Below are positions 20,499-30,452 of a stretch of 64,000 nt of DNA, piece by piece. The DNA comes from Aurantiochytrium sp. KH105 (Eukaryota; Sar; Bigyra; Thraustochytrida; Thraustochytriidae), in the NCBI GenBank assembly GCA_003116975.1, contig BGKB01000098.1, forward strand, positions 1 to 64,000, in the 5' to 3' direction. The position numbers and the translations under genes are program-made. The notes under the pieces were generated by a model, which saw only the letters and a list, made by a program, of their open reading frames with translations, did no database searches and was not told where the DNA came from. Each line of letters begins with the position of its first letter. The stretch's first letter is position 1.

Positions 20499-22490
20499 CT
20501 AGCAAATCAGACATCCACTACGATCTTGTGCTGGCTGCCGGGTAATGCGCTGGGAAAGACGCGAGGCCGTAGAGGCTGCCGATGATCGCCGTGAAGGGCG
20601 CTTGCCTGCCAGAGCACCGGGGTTGGAGGCCGCAAAAAAGTCCTGGATATCGCGATTGATTTTGCGCACGCACATACCAAAGACGGCATCGTAGATGGGG
20701 AGTGCGTTGGACGATTTGACGCGGTCCAGGCCGTCAGGAAGGACGCTCATTTCGGCGCCAATGTCAACGTGCTCGCGAAAGACGGGAACAATGAGCATTT
20801 TGGGATTGGCGCACGCCAGGCGAAGCTCTTCAAGGCACCAATCGGTGACACCGTTGGCGTGGTTCCTGGCCATGAGCGTTGCAGACGAGAGTTCGGAGGC
20901 CGGAGCCACCCCGCCCGAAGGCGCCGCCGTAAAGAGAGGCATAAGTACGCGGGAGCGCTTGACAGCACGATCAAGTTGGGCTCGAAAGTTGCCCGCACCA
21001 AGACCGTGGTCATCGCTGACGTCGAGAAAGACAGTATAGCCGAATCGCTCGAGGTGCAAACGCAGACGATCCGCAAAGTCGAGCTGCGCACGGCGATACG
21101 AGATGAAAATGTCGTGGTCATACTTGTTGGAGTCCGGTAAATGAAGGGCAAAGTCCTGAGGAAGGACACGCTGGGATGTGCCCTCGTCACTCGAAGCCAT
21201 GTCGGGTGCAGGCGGAGCGTATTGCATGCCGGGCCGGACCGCTGACAGCGAGGGAGTCTGCAGGCCGCTCATGTAGGTCAAAAATTTGCGGAGATCTTTG
21301 ACAGAGTAGCTGGTCCCGGTGGAACCCTTAATAATACGCGCACCGGTCTGAGCCGCAAAGAAATCGTCTGGAGCGATTTCTGGCTTGGCGCTCTGGCCCT
21401 GAACGCCAACGGAGAAAAAGACGCGAGCTTGGGCGCCAGAGGGCAGCGTCAGGCAGGCTGTGATGATGTGGGAGCGCACAGCATCCTGCGTGATGCTGGT
21501 TACGGCAAAAGAGACCATCGACTTTGTTCCTGTCCAAAGCAGGAGATTTTCGGGCTCTGCGCACTGGAAATAGTTTTGGTCAAAGTCGAGGTGAACGGGA
21601 TAGCTCTGGTCGCGCTTGAGAAGGACAGGGCCGTGCATACCGACTTGGACGTTGCCGCCTGTGGGCCCGCTGGGGTCTATAGCGTCTGCAAAGGCCATCA
21701 ATGTGAGAATAAAGGTCTCTTGCGGGGCAACTGCCTGGGCGGGGCCGTAGGCGTTCAAATAGGCAATGTCGAGTTCATCTGCCGAGGAGATGCGAGCAAT
21801 GGTGTCTGGGACCGTGGGAGGCGCTTCGCCGCCGCGCAGACGCAGTACGAGAGAAGCGTCGACACTTGCTCCATTTTCGGAGACGAGTTGGTCATCAAGC
21901 ACTTGCTGGCCGGCAATGATGAGGCGCTGCTGATTGGGAGGGATGCCCTCACGATCAAAAATGCGTTCCTTGGCTTCACCCCAAGTTTCTCCTTGTAAAG
22001 TGTCGAGGTAGATAGTTTTGCCCGTCAGGGTCTTGACGGTCAAGGGGATGGTGGGCTGCGCCATTTTCTTTTTCATGGTTTTCTTGGTACGTGGTTTTCT
22101 TCTTGTTGTAGAGGCTGCTGCTGTAAATGCTGCTGCAAATGCTGCTGCTGCTGCTGGTTCGTTATCATCGAAGGCGAGAAGGTCTCCTTCAGCCCTTGCG
22201 AGTACATCGTCACCATTCTCGTCGTCTTGTTCTGCATCCTCTTCGTCGTCGGCAAGGATGAGACGAACTTCGAAGATGAAAGGAAAATCGAAGAGGTTGG
22301 CAAGAGTACCCTCGTCATCGGCCGTGAACTGCTTGCGCGAGGCAGACTTGCGAGTGCGCGCTTCGAGGGCAAGAATGTCTAGCCCAGGTACCTCTTCGTC
22401 GACGAGCTCAAGCACGTCGGCCACAGCAAGAGTGGGATCAACGTCGAGCGCGAGGATGATATCGCCGGGGATGTCGACCAGCAGCAACAT
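20499..22490 (-). CDS. Ubiquitin-TIR fusion protein with C-terminal CaaX box
   Basis: 663 residues from ATG 22490; the open frame upstream is Arg/Gly/Ser leader sequence. Domains in order: residues 1-79, an acidic beta-grasp-like region (possible second ubiquitin-like fold); 80-145, an acidic then Ala-rich then basic linker; 149-221, a clear ubiquitin domain (VKTLTGKTI, EGIPPNQQRLIIAG) ending LRLRGG; 225-420, a beta-rich region I do not recognise; about 455-615, a TIR domain with KYDHDIFISYRRAQ, box-2-like loop VSDDHGLGAG and plant-type WCLEEL, whose first Glu (554) sits where the NADase catalytic Glu lies. The last four residues are CLIC, a CaaX prenylation signal. Ubiquitin Lys6, 11 and 27 are kept; Lys29, 33, 48 and 63 are replaced. 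A membrane-anchored immune or stress signalling role is inferred. Confidence 0.85.
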   Translation of the reverse strand: MLLLVDIPGDIILALDVDPTLAVADVLELVDEEVPGLDILALEARTRKSASRKQFTADDEGTLANLFDFPFIFEVRLILADDEEDAEQDDENGDDVLARAEGDLLAFDDNEPAAAAAFAAAFTAAASTTRRKPRTKKTMKKKMAQPTIPLTVKTLTGKTIYLDTLQGETWGEAKERIFDREGIPPNQQRLIIAGQQVLDDQLVSENGASVDASLVLRLRGGEAPPTVPDTIARISSADELDIAYLNAYGPAQAVAPQETFILTLMAFADAIDPSGPTGGNVQVGMHGPVLLKRDQSYPVHLDFDQNYFQCAEPENLLLWTGTKSMVSFAVTSITQDAVRSHIITACLTLPSGAQARVFFSVGVQGQSAKPEIAPDDFFAAQTGARIIKGSTGTSYSVKDLRKFLTYMSGLQTPSLSAVRPGMQYAPPAPDMASSDEGTSQRVLPQDFALHLPDSNKYDHDIFISYRRAQLDFADRLRLHLERFGYTVFLDVSDDHGLGAGNFRAQLDRAVKRSRVLMPLFTAAPSGGVAPASELSSATLMARNHANGVTDWCLEELRLACANPKMLIVPVFREHVDIGAEMSVLPDGLDRVKSSNALPIYDAVFGMCVRKINRDIQDFFAASNPGALAGKRPSRRSSAASTASRLSQRITRQPAQDRSGCLIC

Positions 22491-23007
22491 CGTTCGTGCT
22501 CGCGTTCCACCGTCCGTCCGGGCCGGCCGCCCTTCCGGTTCGTTCGTCTGCTCTCGCCCACGTCGCTCGCGTCCGTTCGCGTTTGGTTCTGAAGAGCTTT
22601 TGCTACTTTCCGCAGACCACCGCACACCCTCCTTTTCCCCAGCACAAGGTAGCTGGCCGGCGCGTGCCGCGGCACACACCTTTTTGCGCAACGCATTTTA
22701 GTATCCCCGCTCTTCGCACACCCGCAGTAATCGGGGACCCCGAGGCTCTCGCGATCGCGCTCGCCATCGCCGTCGCTCGCTCCCTGGTGCAGCTGATCCG
22801 AAACAATCTCGATCGATGAGCGTTGGTTGCATGCACAATGGTCGGCCTGGCTGTGGCCTGGTCGCGACCAACTGCCACCACGTCCAGTCCAGTTCTGAGT
22901 CGCGGGGACGGCAGGATTCCAGCCACGCAAAAGCCGTGACAAAAGCTATACGAGTCTCTCGGGCCACGCATGATCCAGCCAGTCCAGGCCGCTCTTTTTC
23001 TGCCCGC

Positions 23008-23043
23008 CACCTGCCATTGCCAGACGGCGGGCAATGGCAGGTG
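23008..23043. repeat. Short perfect inverted repeat (14-bp arms)
   Basis: Arms CACCTGCCATTGCC (23008-23021) and its exact complement (23030-23043) flank an 8-base loop, forming a strong potential hairpin. Related GCCCG bases outside the arms extend it imperfectly. Function unknown. Confidence 0.75.
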
Positions 23044-25400
23044 CCACGGGCGGCGAGCACGGCCAGTCCGGCGAGCAAACAGCAGCTGGCAGCACGCACC
23101 AGCATCAAGCAAGGCGAGCGAGGTCCGGCCAGCAGTAGCCAGCAAGGCTAAAATGGCAATACCTACCACCCAGGCCTAGAAGACCCAGAGTGCGAGCGTG
23201 TCCTCGAGGCAGGGCCGGCCGCTCGATCTTGTTTCCGTCAAGGAGGGACAGCAGAGAGGGCACGCGCCCGCGGACGCACGCCGCCGTGGCCGTGCCACTA
23301 CTGGCGCGGCCTCAAAGCTCGCGATCCCCCCCCCCCCTCCCCTTCCTTCCCCGGCGTGGCGCGCAGATGGACGGCGACGGCGACTAGCAGCTGCAGGTTG
23401 ACGCGCCGCGACGCGCCGCGACGTCGTCACGGTAGTAGCAAGCAAGCTGCAGCTGCAGCTGCACCTGGCTGCGGACGCGTGGCTCTGCCTGGTCGCTGTC
23501 GCGAGTTCGAGTTGGTTGGCGGCGCCTGGCAGCTGGCTGCGCAGGCAGAGCGAGAGAAAGATAGAATGTTAGTTGGACCAAGTTGGAGGCAAAGGGAGCC
23601 TCGCCTCGCCTCGCCTTGGCAGTTCGCAGCCGTGCCGAGTCCGCGGCCCTGTCCCCGCCACCACTGACGGAAGTGGCAGTAGCAGTGGCAGTGGTGGCAC
23701 GAGTTTCGAGTGGTGGTCGTCCACCAGCTGCAGCTGCAGCCAGAGTCTGCTTCTCTGGCTAGTGGTCCTGCAGGCAGGCTGTCCTAATGGCTTCGGACAG
23801 CCAGCTGCGGCACTCACTGCACGCATGGCTGCTGCTGGCTGTGCTGCTGGCTGGCTGTGCTGCTGGCGATGGTTTGGTTCAAGTTGTCCACCATGATGGG
23901 CCGCCGAACACGACCGACCTTGCATTGATTTGAAGCTTTTCAAATCTTCGTTCGCAGCGGCCAGTACAGGCAGCTAGCTCACATGTCAATGCGTGTCCGT
24001 GATCACGGCGGCGGCGGTCTGACTGCCAGTGCTCGCTCTGGCTGCTGCCACTGCTGCTGTTACTGCCAAGTCAGCTGGCTGGCTGGCCGGCTGGCGGGCT
24101 GACTGGCGGGCTGGCTAGCGGCCATGGCTAGCTAGCTAGCTAGCTAGCTCGCTAGCTCTATCTGTCTGTGGCGTTCGCATTTTGGCTTCCTGGCGCGTTG
24201 CCATCCCGCTCCACTTGCTTCCTTCGCTTCTCCCTCTCGCGCTGCTCCGGTCCATCTTGGCAACCGCAAGCAAGCAGGCAAGCGAGCGAGCACGCTTCAT
24301 CGGTCGTCCATCATCATTGTCGTCGTCGTCGTCGTCGTTGTCATCGTCGCCCTCCTCGCGCTCCGCCTCGATTCAAATCGCAGCCCGCGCTGGCTCGCTC
24401 GCTCGCACTGCACTCGCTGCGCAGGCCGCAGAGCTGCTGCAGCTGCTGCTGCTCCTCACCCTGCGCCGCGCCGCCGCGCTGCGCCTCGCCTTCGGTCTGC
24501 GGGTCGTCATCGATGGCGTCCTGCTCGCCGTCCGTCATGGGATTCTGTCTGTCTATCTCTCTCTCTCTGGCTAGCGCCGAAGATTCTGGCTGGTGCACTT
24601 GCGGCTCATTCGTTCACAGTGGATCCGCGCTTCGGCCAGTCGATCTCTCGCGCGCTCCAAGTGCGCAAAGACAGCGGCCAAGGGAGGAAGCGCCTTCCGC
24701 CGCGGTTAGGCTGGGTCGCCTCGGTCGGTAGTTAGGCTGCTTCCGGCAGCGGCCGGTAGCGTTACCTTCCTTCCCTCGCGCCCCTCCCCGGCCGCCCGCC
24801 AGGCCGGCTCGCTGCGCACGGGACCGCGCTGCTGGCCGCCAGGCGCAGCCCAGCGCTCGGGCGGGCGGAAGGAGAGAGGGGAAAGGGGGAGGGAGGCCGC
24901 GGGGGCGGGTGTGCGGGCCGCGCAAAATATGCGGCCACGCCGAGGAGGAAAGTTTGCTTGTCTCTGCGAGCGAGGACACCGTGAGCCAAAAGAAAACTTT
25001 CTTTTTTCATTATTTTTTTATTTCCCATGTTCATTGCTGTTGCAGCGCAGGCGTCTGTCTGTCTGTCTGGCTGGCTGGCTAGCTAGAGCTGCGTCCTGCC
25101 GGACGCCCGTGCGCGGAAGGCGGGCGCGGCGCGGCCGTCTGGTCTGGCCGTGGCTGGTCTGGCCGTGTGTCGTCAGTTGGTCAGTCTGTGAGTCAGTCAG
25201 TCTGTCAGTCTGTCAGTCTGTCTGTCCGCAGCCGTGTGCGCGCTCGGCTTCCTCCTGCTGCTGCTGGCTGCAGCCTTTTGGACAGACAGACAGAGAGACA
25301 GACAGAAAGAAGAAAGAAGAAAGAAAGAAAGAAAGAAAGAAGGAAAGCAGGGAGGGGGACACGCGCGGGCGGTCAGCCTGGGCGCGGGGCGGGGGAGGAG

Positions 25401-25553
25401 TCGGCCGCGCGCACAGTGACTTATGCGCGCATTCCGCACTTGCGGCGCGCGCGCGAACCCGAACAAAGGCGGCGCGCGCGGGCCGCGCGGCGTACACTGG
25501 CGCAAAGCGCGCCGCAAGTGCGGAATGGCGCATAGGCCACTGCGCGGCCGCGG
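25401..25553. repeat. Long imperfect inverted repeat upstream of the MYB gene
   Basis: Left arm about 25401-25450, right arm about 25507-25553, loop about 56 bases. The inner 28-29 bases, from TATGCGC through ATTCCGCACTTGCGG to CGCGC, pair perfectly except for one extra base; the outer ~20 pair imperfectly. It is too long for chance and unlike the simple repeats around it. It might be a folded RNA leader element, a small inverted-repeat element or a recombination relic. Confidence 0.75.
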
Positions 25554-25969
25554 CGGCACACAGAGACAGCCGCGCAGCCAGACGCCAGGCAGACACAGAC
25601 ACAGAGAGAGAGACAGACAGACTCCTATAGCCAGCCGGCCGGCCCGACCCGCGCGAGCCCGAGCGAGACGGCGGCCGCGGCCGCGCCCCGCCGCAGGCGG
25701 GCGGGGGGGAGGAGGACGCGGGCGGACGCGCAGGCGCGCGAGCAGCAGCGCCGCGCGCAGCGAGCGCGCGCGCGCGCGCAGCGCCGCAGGCCGCGCCCCC
25801 GCGGGAAGCGCGGGCGGGATTCGAACGAGCCCCTGCTTAGCTCCAGCGAGCGAGCGACGCCGCCGCTCTGCTCTGCTTAGGCTAGGCTTTGCCTTGCTTG
25901 CTAGGCCTGGCTTTGCTTTCTTCTCGCTCCGCTCGGGCAGGCTTGGCTACATTCTCGCGAGGCTTCTCC

Positions 25970-26028
25970 GCCGCGACGCGCCGCGACGCGCCGCGACGCG
26001 CCGCGACGCGCCGCGACGCGCCGCGACG
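25970..26028. repeat. CCGCGACGCG tandem array
   Basis: About six copies of the 10-base unit CCGCGACGCG in a row, located in the probable leader region of the MYB gene. The same unit also occurs singly near 23402. Confidence 0.9.
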
Positions 26029-26309
26029 CCTCGGCGCGGACGGACGCGCTGGGATCGTCGTCGATTGATTGAAGGCGAGGAGGAGGAAGCAGGCCCGCCT
26101 GAGAGAAAAGGAAAGGCAGAAGGAAGGAAGGAAGGAAGGAAGGACGCGGCGAACCAGCTAGCCAGCTTGCCACCTTCGCAGGCAGGCAGAGAGACAGACA
26201 GATCATACAGAGCCGCGCGGACGGGGAGACGCGCAAGCCGGCCTGCTGCTTGGAGCTAGCCTGCGAGCGAGCGGAGCGGCAGCAGCCGCGCAGACGAGAC
26301 AGGTCGCCA

Positions 26310-26651
26310 ATGGACCTGCCCGGCGTCGACGCCCGGCCCCAGATGCTGCCGGAGCTCAACGTGAGCAACATGCACGAGCTGTCGGCGCGCCTCGCAGCAG
26401 CGGTTGCCGCCGCCAAGCGCTCCGAGACGACCTACCCTGCGAGCGGCACCGCCAACGCCAACAGCAACAGCAGCAACAGCAACGATGATCCCGTTCCCGG
26501 CAATCTGCCTCGCGGTGGCGCGAGCCCAGATCCGGACAAGACCAACACCAGCAATGAGTTCAACATCGGCATGGACTGGCGGAGAGACATTGCGGCCTCC
26601 AGCACCCCGGAAATGCTCCTCAAGTCGCTTCGACAGCGTCTCGATCAGCAG

Positions 26652-26692
<41 letters not shown>

Positions 26693-29678
26693 ACAACAAC
26701 AACAACAGCAACGCGCAGGTGGACCGAGAGTGACCAATGCAGGCCTCTTTGAACTGGCGCAAGCGTCGCAGCAAGACCAACAACATCACCCGCAGCTCTT
26801 GCAGCAATTGCAACTACACCAACAGCAGCACCAGCGCCCGCGACTTTCGCTCTCGCTCGGTCCTGCTCTCGACATGAGCGCGCGCTCTTCGCCGTCCAAT
26901 TCGAGCACCTCGAGCACTTCGAGCATGAACGACGGAGGCGCCTCCCCCAGCGGAGCGCAGGCTTCTGCGCTGCGGCCCGGCAGCCCCATGGACGGCCTCG
27001 CCGAAACCGCAGTCGCTCTGGCCGGCTCACAGCAGTCCCCTTCGGATGCCCTCGGACGTCTCTCCATGTTTCCCAACTTTGCTCTTCTCGCAGGCGCCTC
27101 GACGGCGGCCTCACTCGCGTCATCGTCCAGCTCCATGATGTCTCCTAACCAAGGAATGTCCACGTCCACGCAATCAGATCGAAACGCGAATAATGCTGCA
27201 TCCGGACCCATGTTTTCTCTGAGCACATACTCGTCTGCCGAAAGCACAACATCAAGTGTGGCGAGCCACGCGCATCCTCAGCGCCAGCCTCTCCAGCACA
27301 ATGATAGCGCGGGAAGCAGCAACAACAATGCACAAAGCCTGGCCACAGTTGCCGCTGCGGCTGCTGCCGCCGCTGCCGCAGCCGCAGCTCGCTCATCTGT
27401 CCTCAACGACGCGGACGGTGATGTCGACATGGACGGCAGCGCGTCAATACAGCAAAACGACGTGCCATCCTCGGCCATGTCCACAAGCGGAGACGCCAAC
27501 ACGAGTGACGAGCCCGAGGTCGACGCTTCGGTACTTGTATCCACGCTAAGCCGGAACCAGAGCGCTCCCTCGGAATCCTTGCCCGAGCGCTCCTCGTCTG
27601 CTTCGCTCGCCACGCTCGAGACCTCAGCAAAACAAGGCGCCACGGGCGAAGTCCCGGCGGCCCAGCAGCCATCATCAGATATGGCTGTTGACGGAAAGGA
27701 ACATGAAGCAGCTCAAGGAGGAGGACTCAAGATGCAGCAGCAGCAGCTCAAGGTAGAGCAACAAGATGAACAAGTGCCCGTGCCTGCTGCGTCGCAGACC
27801 GCGGTTCCGCCCCCTGCCCCCCACAGTACCAGCACGAACAGTACGAGCACCAAGTCCTCGTCGGGCGGCAAGTCTCGGCAGTTCAGTGGCTTGTCCTCGT
27901 TTGTCTTGGGTTTAACGCCGGCCTCTCTTGCCAAAACGACCAGCCGCATGCTCGGCGGGGGGCGCCGCAAGTCGTCGGACCATGGCGCGGCTGCAGCAGC
28001 GGCTGCGGCGAATGCAGCACACGAGGCGGCCGCAACTGGGTCGCAGGACGGATCCGGGTCGTCGCTCACTTCCACGTCCGGAAACGGACAAGGCGCGGGG
28101 ACGGCGACCGGCGCGTCGGCACTCAAAGCATCACGCCGAAGTCGCAGTACTAATGCAAGTTCACGAAGGTGGACCGAGGAGGAGGACGAGCGTCTCCGGC
28201 TCGCAGTGGCCCAATTCGGAGACAAGAGCTGGAAAGAAATCGCCGCTGTCGTTGGCACGCGCAACAATGTACAATGTCTGCAACGCTGGCGCAAGTCCCT
28301 CAAGCCGGGGCTCAAGAAGGGACTCTGGCGGCCCGAAGAGGACGAGCTCCTGCGCCAAAAGGTCAAGGAAAAGCAAGAGGACCCCTCGCTCAATTGGACG
28401 TGGGTGTCCAAGTCCATCGAAGGGCGCAATGCCAAGCAATGCAGAGAGCGATGGCAAAACTTTCTTGACGACACCATCAAGCGTGGCAACTGGACCGAGG
28501 AAGAGGACCAAGAGCTCGAACGTCTCCATCGCGAGCTTGGCGGACGCTGGGCTAAAATTGCGCGCGCCATGCCTGGACGCACAGAAAACAGTGTCAAGGT
28601 GCGCTATCAGTCGCTCAAGCGTCTGCGCGAGCGCGAGTCCAATCCAGACGCCGACAATCTCTCGGTCACCACAAATGAGGACGACAATAGCAGCACCAGA
28701 TCGCAACGGACGGCTTCCACGACAAAGGCCAAGAAGAAGGGCGCCAAGCGACCGAGCGGTGTCCCTGCGGACATGGAAGGTATGGTGGGCGCGGCGCGCG
28801 CTGATCATTCTCCGGGTTGGAGCTTTGTCTCCAAGTTCAAGAAGCGCAAGTCCGCCTCCTTGCCCATGGCAGCAATGCAGCAGCAGCAGCAGCAGTCTGC
28901 AGCATCTAGCGGTGGCCAGGACCCCGTCTTTGGTCGGTCGACATCGTCTTCAAGTGTGTCAAGCACCGCGTCATCGTCTACAGGCTCGGTGGCGGCCTCT
29001 TCCTCCGACTCGCAGAGTCCCACACGCGGCAAGAGTTCCTCGCTGGCTTCGTCCGCTGCGACCATGCCTTTTCGTGAGCTCAAGAGAAAGATTGCCCGCA
29101 AGTCTGCCCCGCCTTCGCTGGTGAATGCCTTTCAGGCGATTACGCAGTCCCATATCTCCCCTTTTACTCACCAACGTTCGTTGGGAAATATGGCGCCGGG
29201 CTCTTTGTTTCCAGCTTCCTCGCCATCTTCGTTTTCCTCCGTTTCGCTCGCCTCCTCTACGGCAGCTTCGCCCCATCACCCGCAGCATGCTGTGCCGGAC
29301 CGGTCCATGCGTCCTTCATCGTCGCCTTCTTCTGCTTCCGCATCTGTGGGCGGCATGGGCATGCCCCAATTTGGCTCTCCCAATGCATCGCAGCAGCAGC
29401 AGCAGCAACAGCAGCAACATCACCAACAACAACACCGAGATGCTGCCGTAAGTGCGGCGCTCACGCTCGCTGCGGCTACTGCCGCGGCGACACCCACATC
29501 TCCTCTCGAGACCTCTGGCGCTCGTGAGTTTTCGGTGGGTTCTATTTCGACGGAGACGGCAGCACCGCCTTCCTCCTCCTCGTCGTCGTCATTGTCATCG
29601 CCTGGGCCCTTGCCGAGATCCCATTCGTTCCCGTCTATGCAGACGCTGACGCACTCGCTCGGCTACCTTGGCCCCCAA

Positions 29679-29728
<50 letters not shown>

Positions 29729-29839
29729 GTCTCAATCGGGCATGAGCAGCCCTGGGGCTAGCGCCGCATTTGGGTTTTCTGACGCCATGTCTCACCAGCC
29801 GCAGTCGGCTTCCTTTCAGTTCCTGCATCAACAACTCTT

Positions 29840-29873
<34 letters not shown>

Positions 29874-29876
29874 TAG
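26310..29876 (+). CDS. Three-repeat MYB transcription factor with polyglutamine tracts
   Basis: 1188 residues from ATG 26310 (an in-frame ATG at 26250 would add 20). The DNA-binding domain lies at about 618-777: R1 RRWTEEEDERL, R2 KGLWRPEEDELL, R3 RGNWTEEEDQEL, each followed by the usual recognition helix (QCLQRW, QCRERW, SVKVRY). R2 has a short insert (EKQEDPSLN), and the last core aromatic of R3 is Tyr instead of Trp. The rest is disordered and full of Gln, Ser and Ala runs encoded by CAG/CAA and GCN repeats, including a Gln run near 112-135 and one that ends the protein. Such 3R-MYBs bind YAACKG-type sites and often control cell-cycle genes. The homopolymers are likely length-polymorphic. 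Confidence 0.88.
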
Positions 29877-30452
29877 CAGTAGCCATAGTATTTTGTTCAC
29901 GTTTGTTGGTTGTGCATTCTCTTCTTCTTGCTCTTCTCCTCCTCCTATTTCTTCTTCTTCTACCTCTTCTCGTCGCTCTTCATTCGGGCTTGTCGAAACG
30001 GGCAACTTGCACATGATGGACAACTTGCAAATGGTGGACAACGTGCACATGATCGACAACGTGCACATGATCAACATGCACATGGACACCTCCCTCCCCC
30101 CTCCCTCCTCCCTCCCTCCCTCCCTCCAAGTTCTCGGGCCGACCCGAGTACCTCGAACACCTCCTACGAGGAACCCTGGGCCTGCTCCTCGGTCAGCCCG
30201 GCGATCCCGACGCGCGGCTCGGGTCGCCGCCCTCGCTGCAGACAGACAGACAGAGAGGCGGGCAGAGGCGGGCAGGCAGGCGGGCAGGCGGGAAGACGGA
30301 CGGACGCGCTGCGCCGCTGCCCGCGGACGGCCGGGGCCGGCGGGCGCGAGGCGAGGCGCGCCGCGCAGACGCGCAGGCGCGAGCCCCGCGGCGCGAGGAG
30401 ATTCGGGTTCGGCTCGAGGGCAGCTGGCTCGAGGATAGAGATCGATCGATCG
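29877..30452. other. Intergenic region with pyrimidine tracts and an 18-bp repeat
   Basis: 576 bases between the MYB stop and the next start. It carries CTT/CTC-rich tracts (29918-29975), an 18-base minisatellite (30003-30086), a CCTC run (30089-30126) and GATC repeats at 30440-30452 just before the next ATG. The frame after the MYB stop stays open, but it encodes only repeat-derived sequence. Confidence 0.6.
30003..30086. repeat. 18-bp minisatellite
   Basis: Four full copies plus a partial copy of an 18-base unit of the type CAACgTGCACATGATcGA, at 30003-30020, 30021-30038, 30039-30056, 30057-30074 and a remnant to about 30086. The period is a multiple of three, so every frame is free of in-repeat frameshifts. 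Confidence 0.9.

Larger units (their letters stand above)
22491..26309. other. Long gene-poor repeat-rich region
   Basis: About 3.8 kb between the divergent ubiquitin-TIR and MYB genes. It contains GGCT/GCTAGC runs (24075-24150), CGT runs (24319-24338), a GTCT/GTCA region (25050-25225), a GAAA run (25307-25343), an inverted repeat (25401-25553), a CCGCGACGCG array (25970-26028), GGAA runs and a short hairpin (23008-23043). Many open frames exist, but all are Arg/Ser/Cys/Ala-rich and overlap on both strands. A frame on the minus strand from ATG 23105 starts with a hydrophobic leader but has no other support. Confidence 0.6.

Noticed and set aside
22698-23105. Minus-strand 135-residue frame from ATG 23105 with a hydrophobic leader
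   Set aside because: The remainder is Arg/Pro/Trp-rich with no domain pattern, it lies in repeat-rich DNA, and opposite-strand frames are equally open.
29910-30452. Extension of the EEP-fold gene upstream to 29910
   Set aside because: The extra codons translate pyrimidine tracts and the 18-bp minisatellite; the ATG at 30453 starts a sensible leader.
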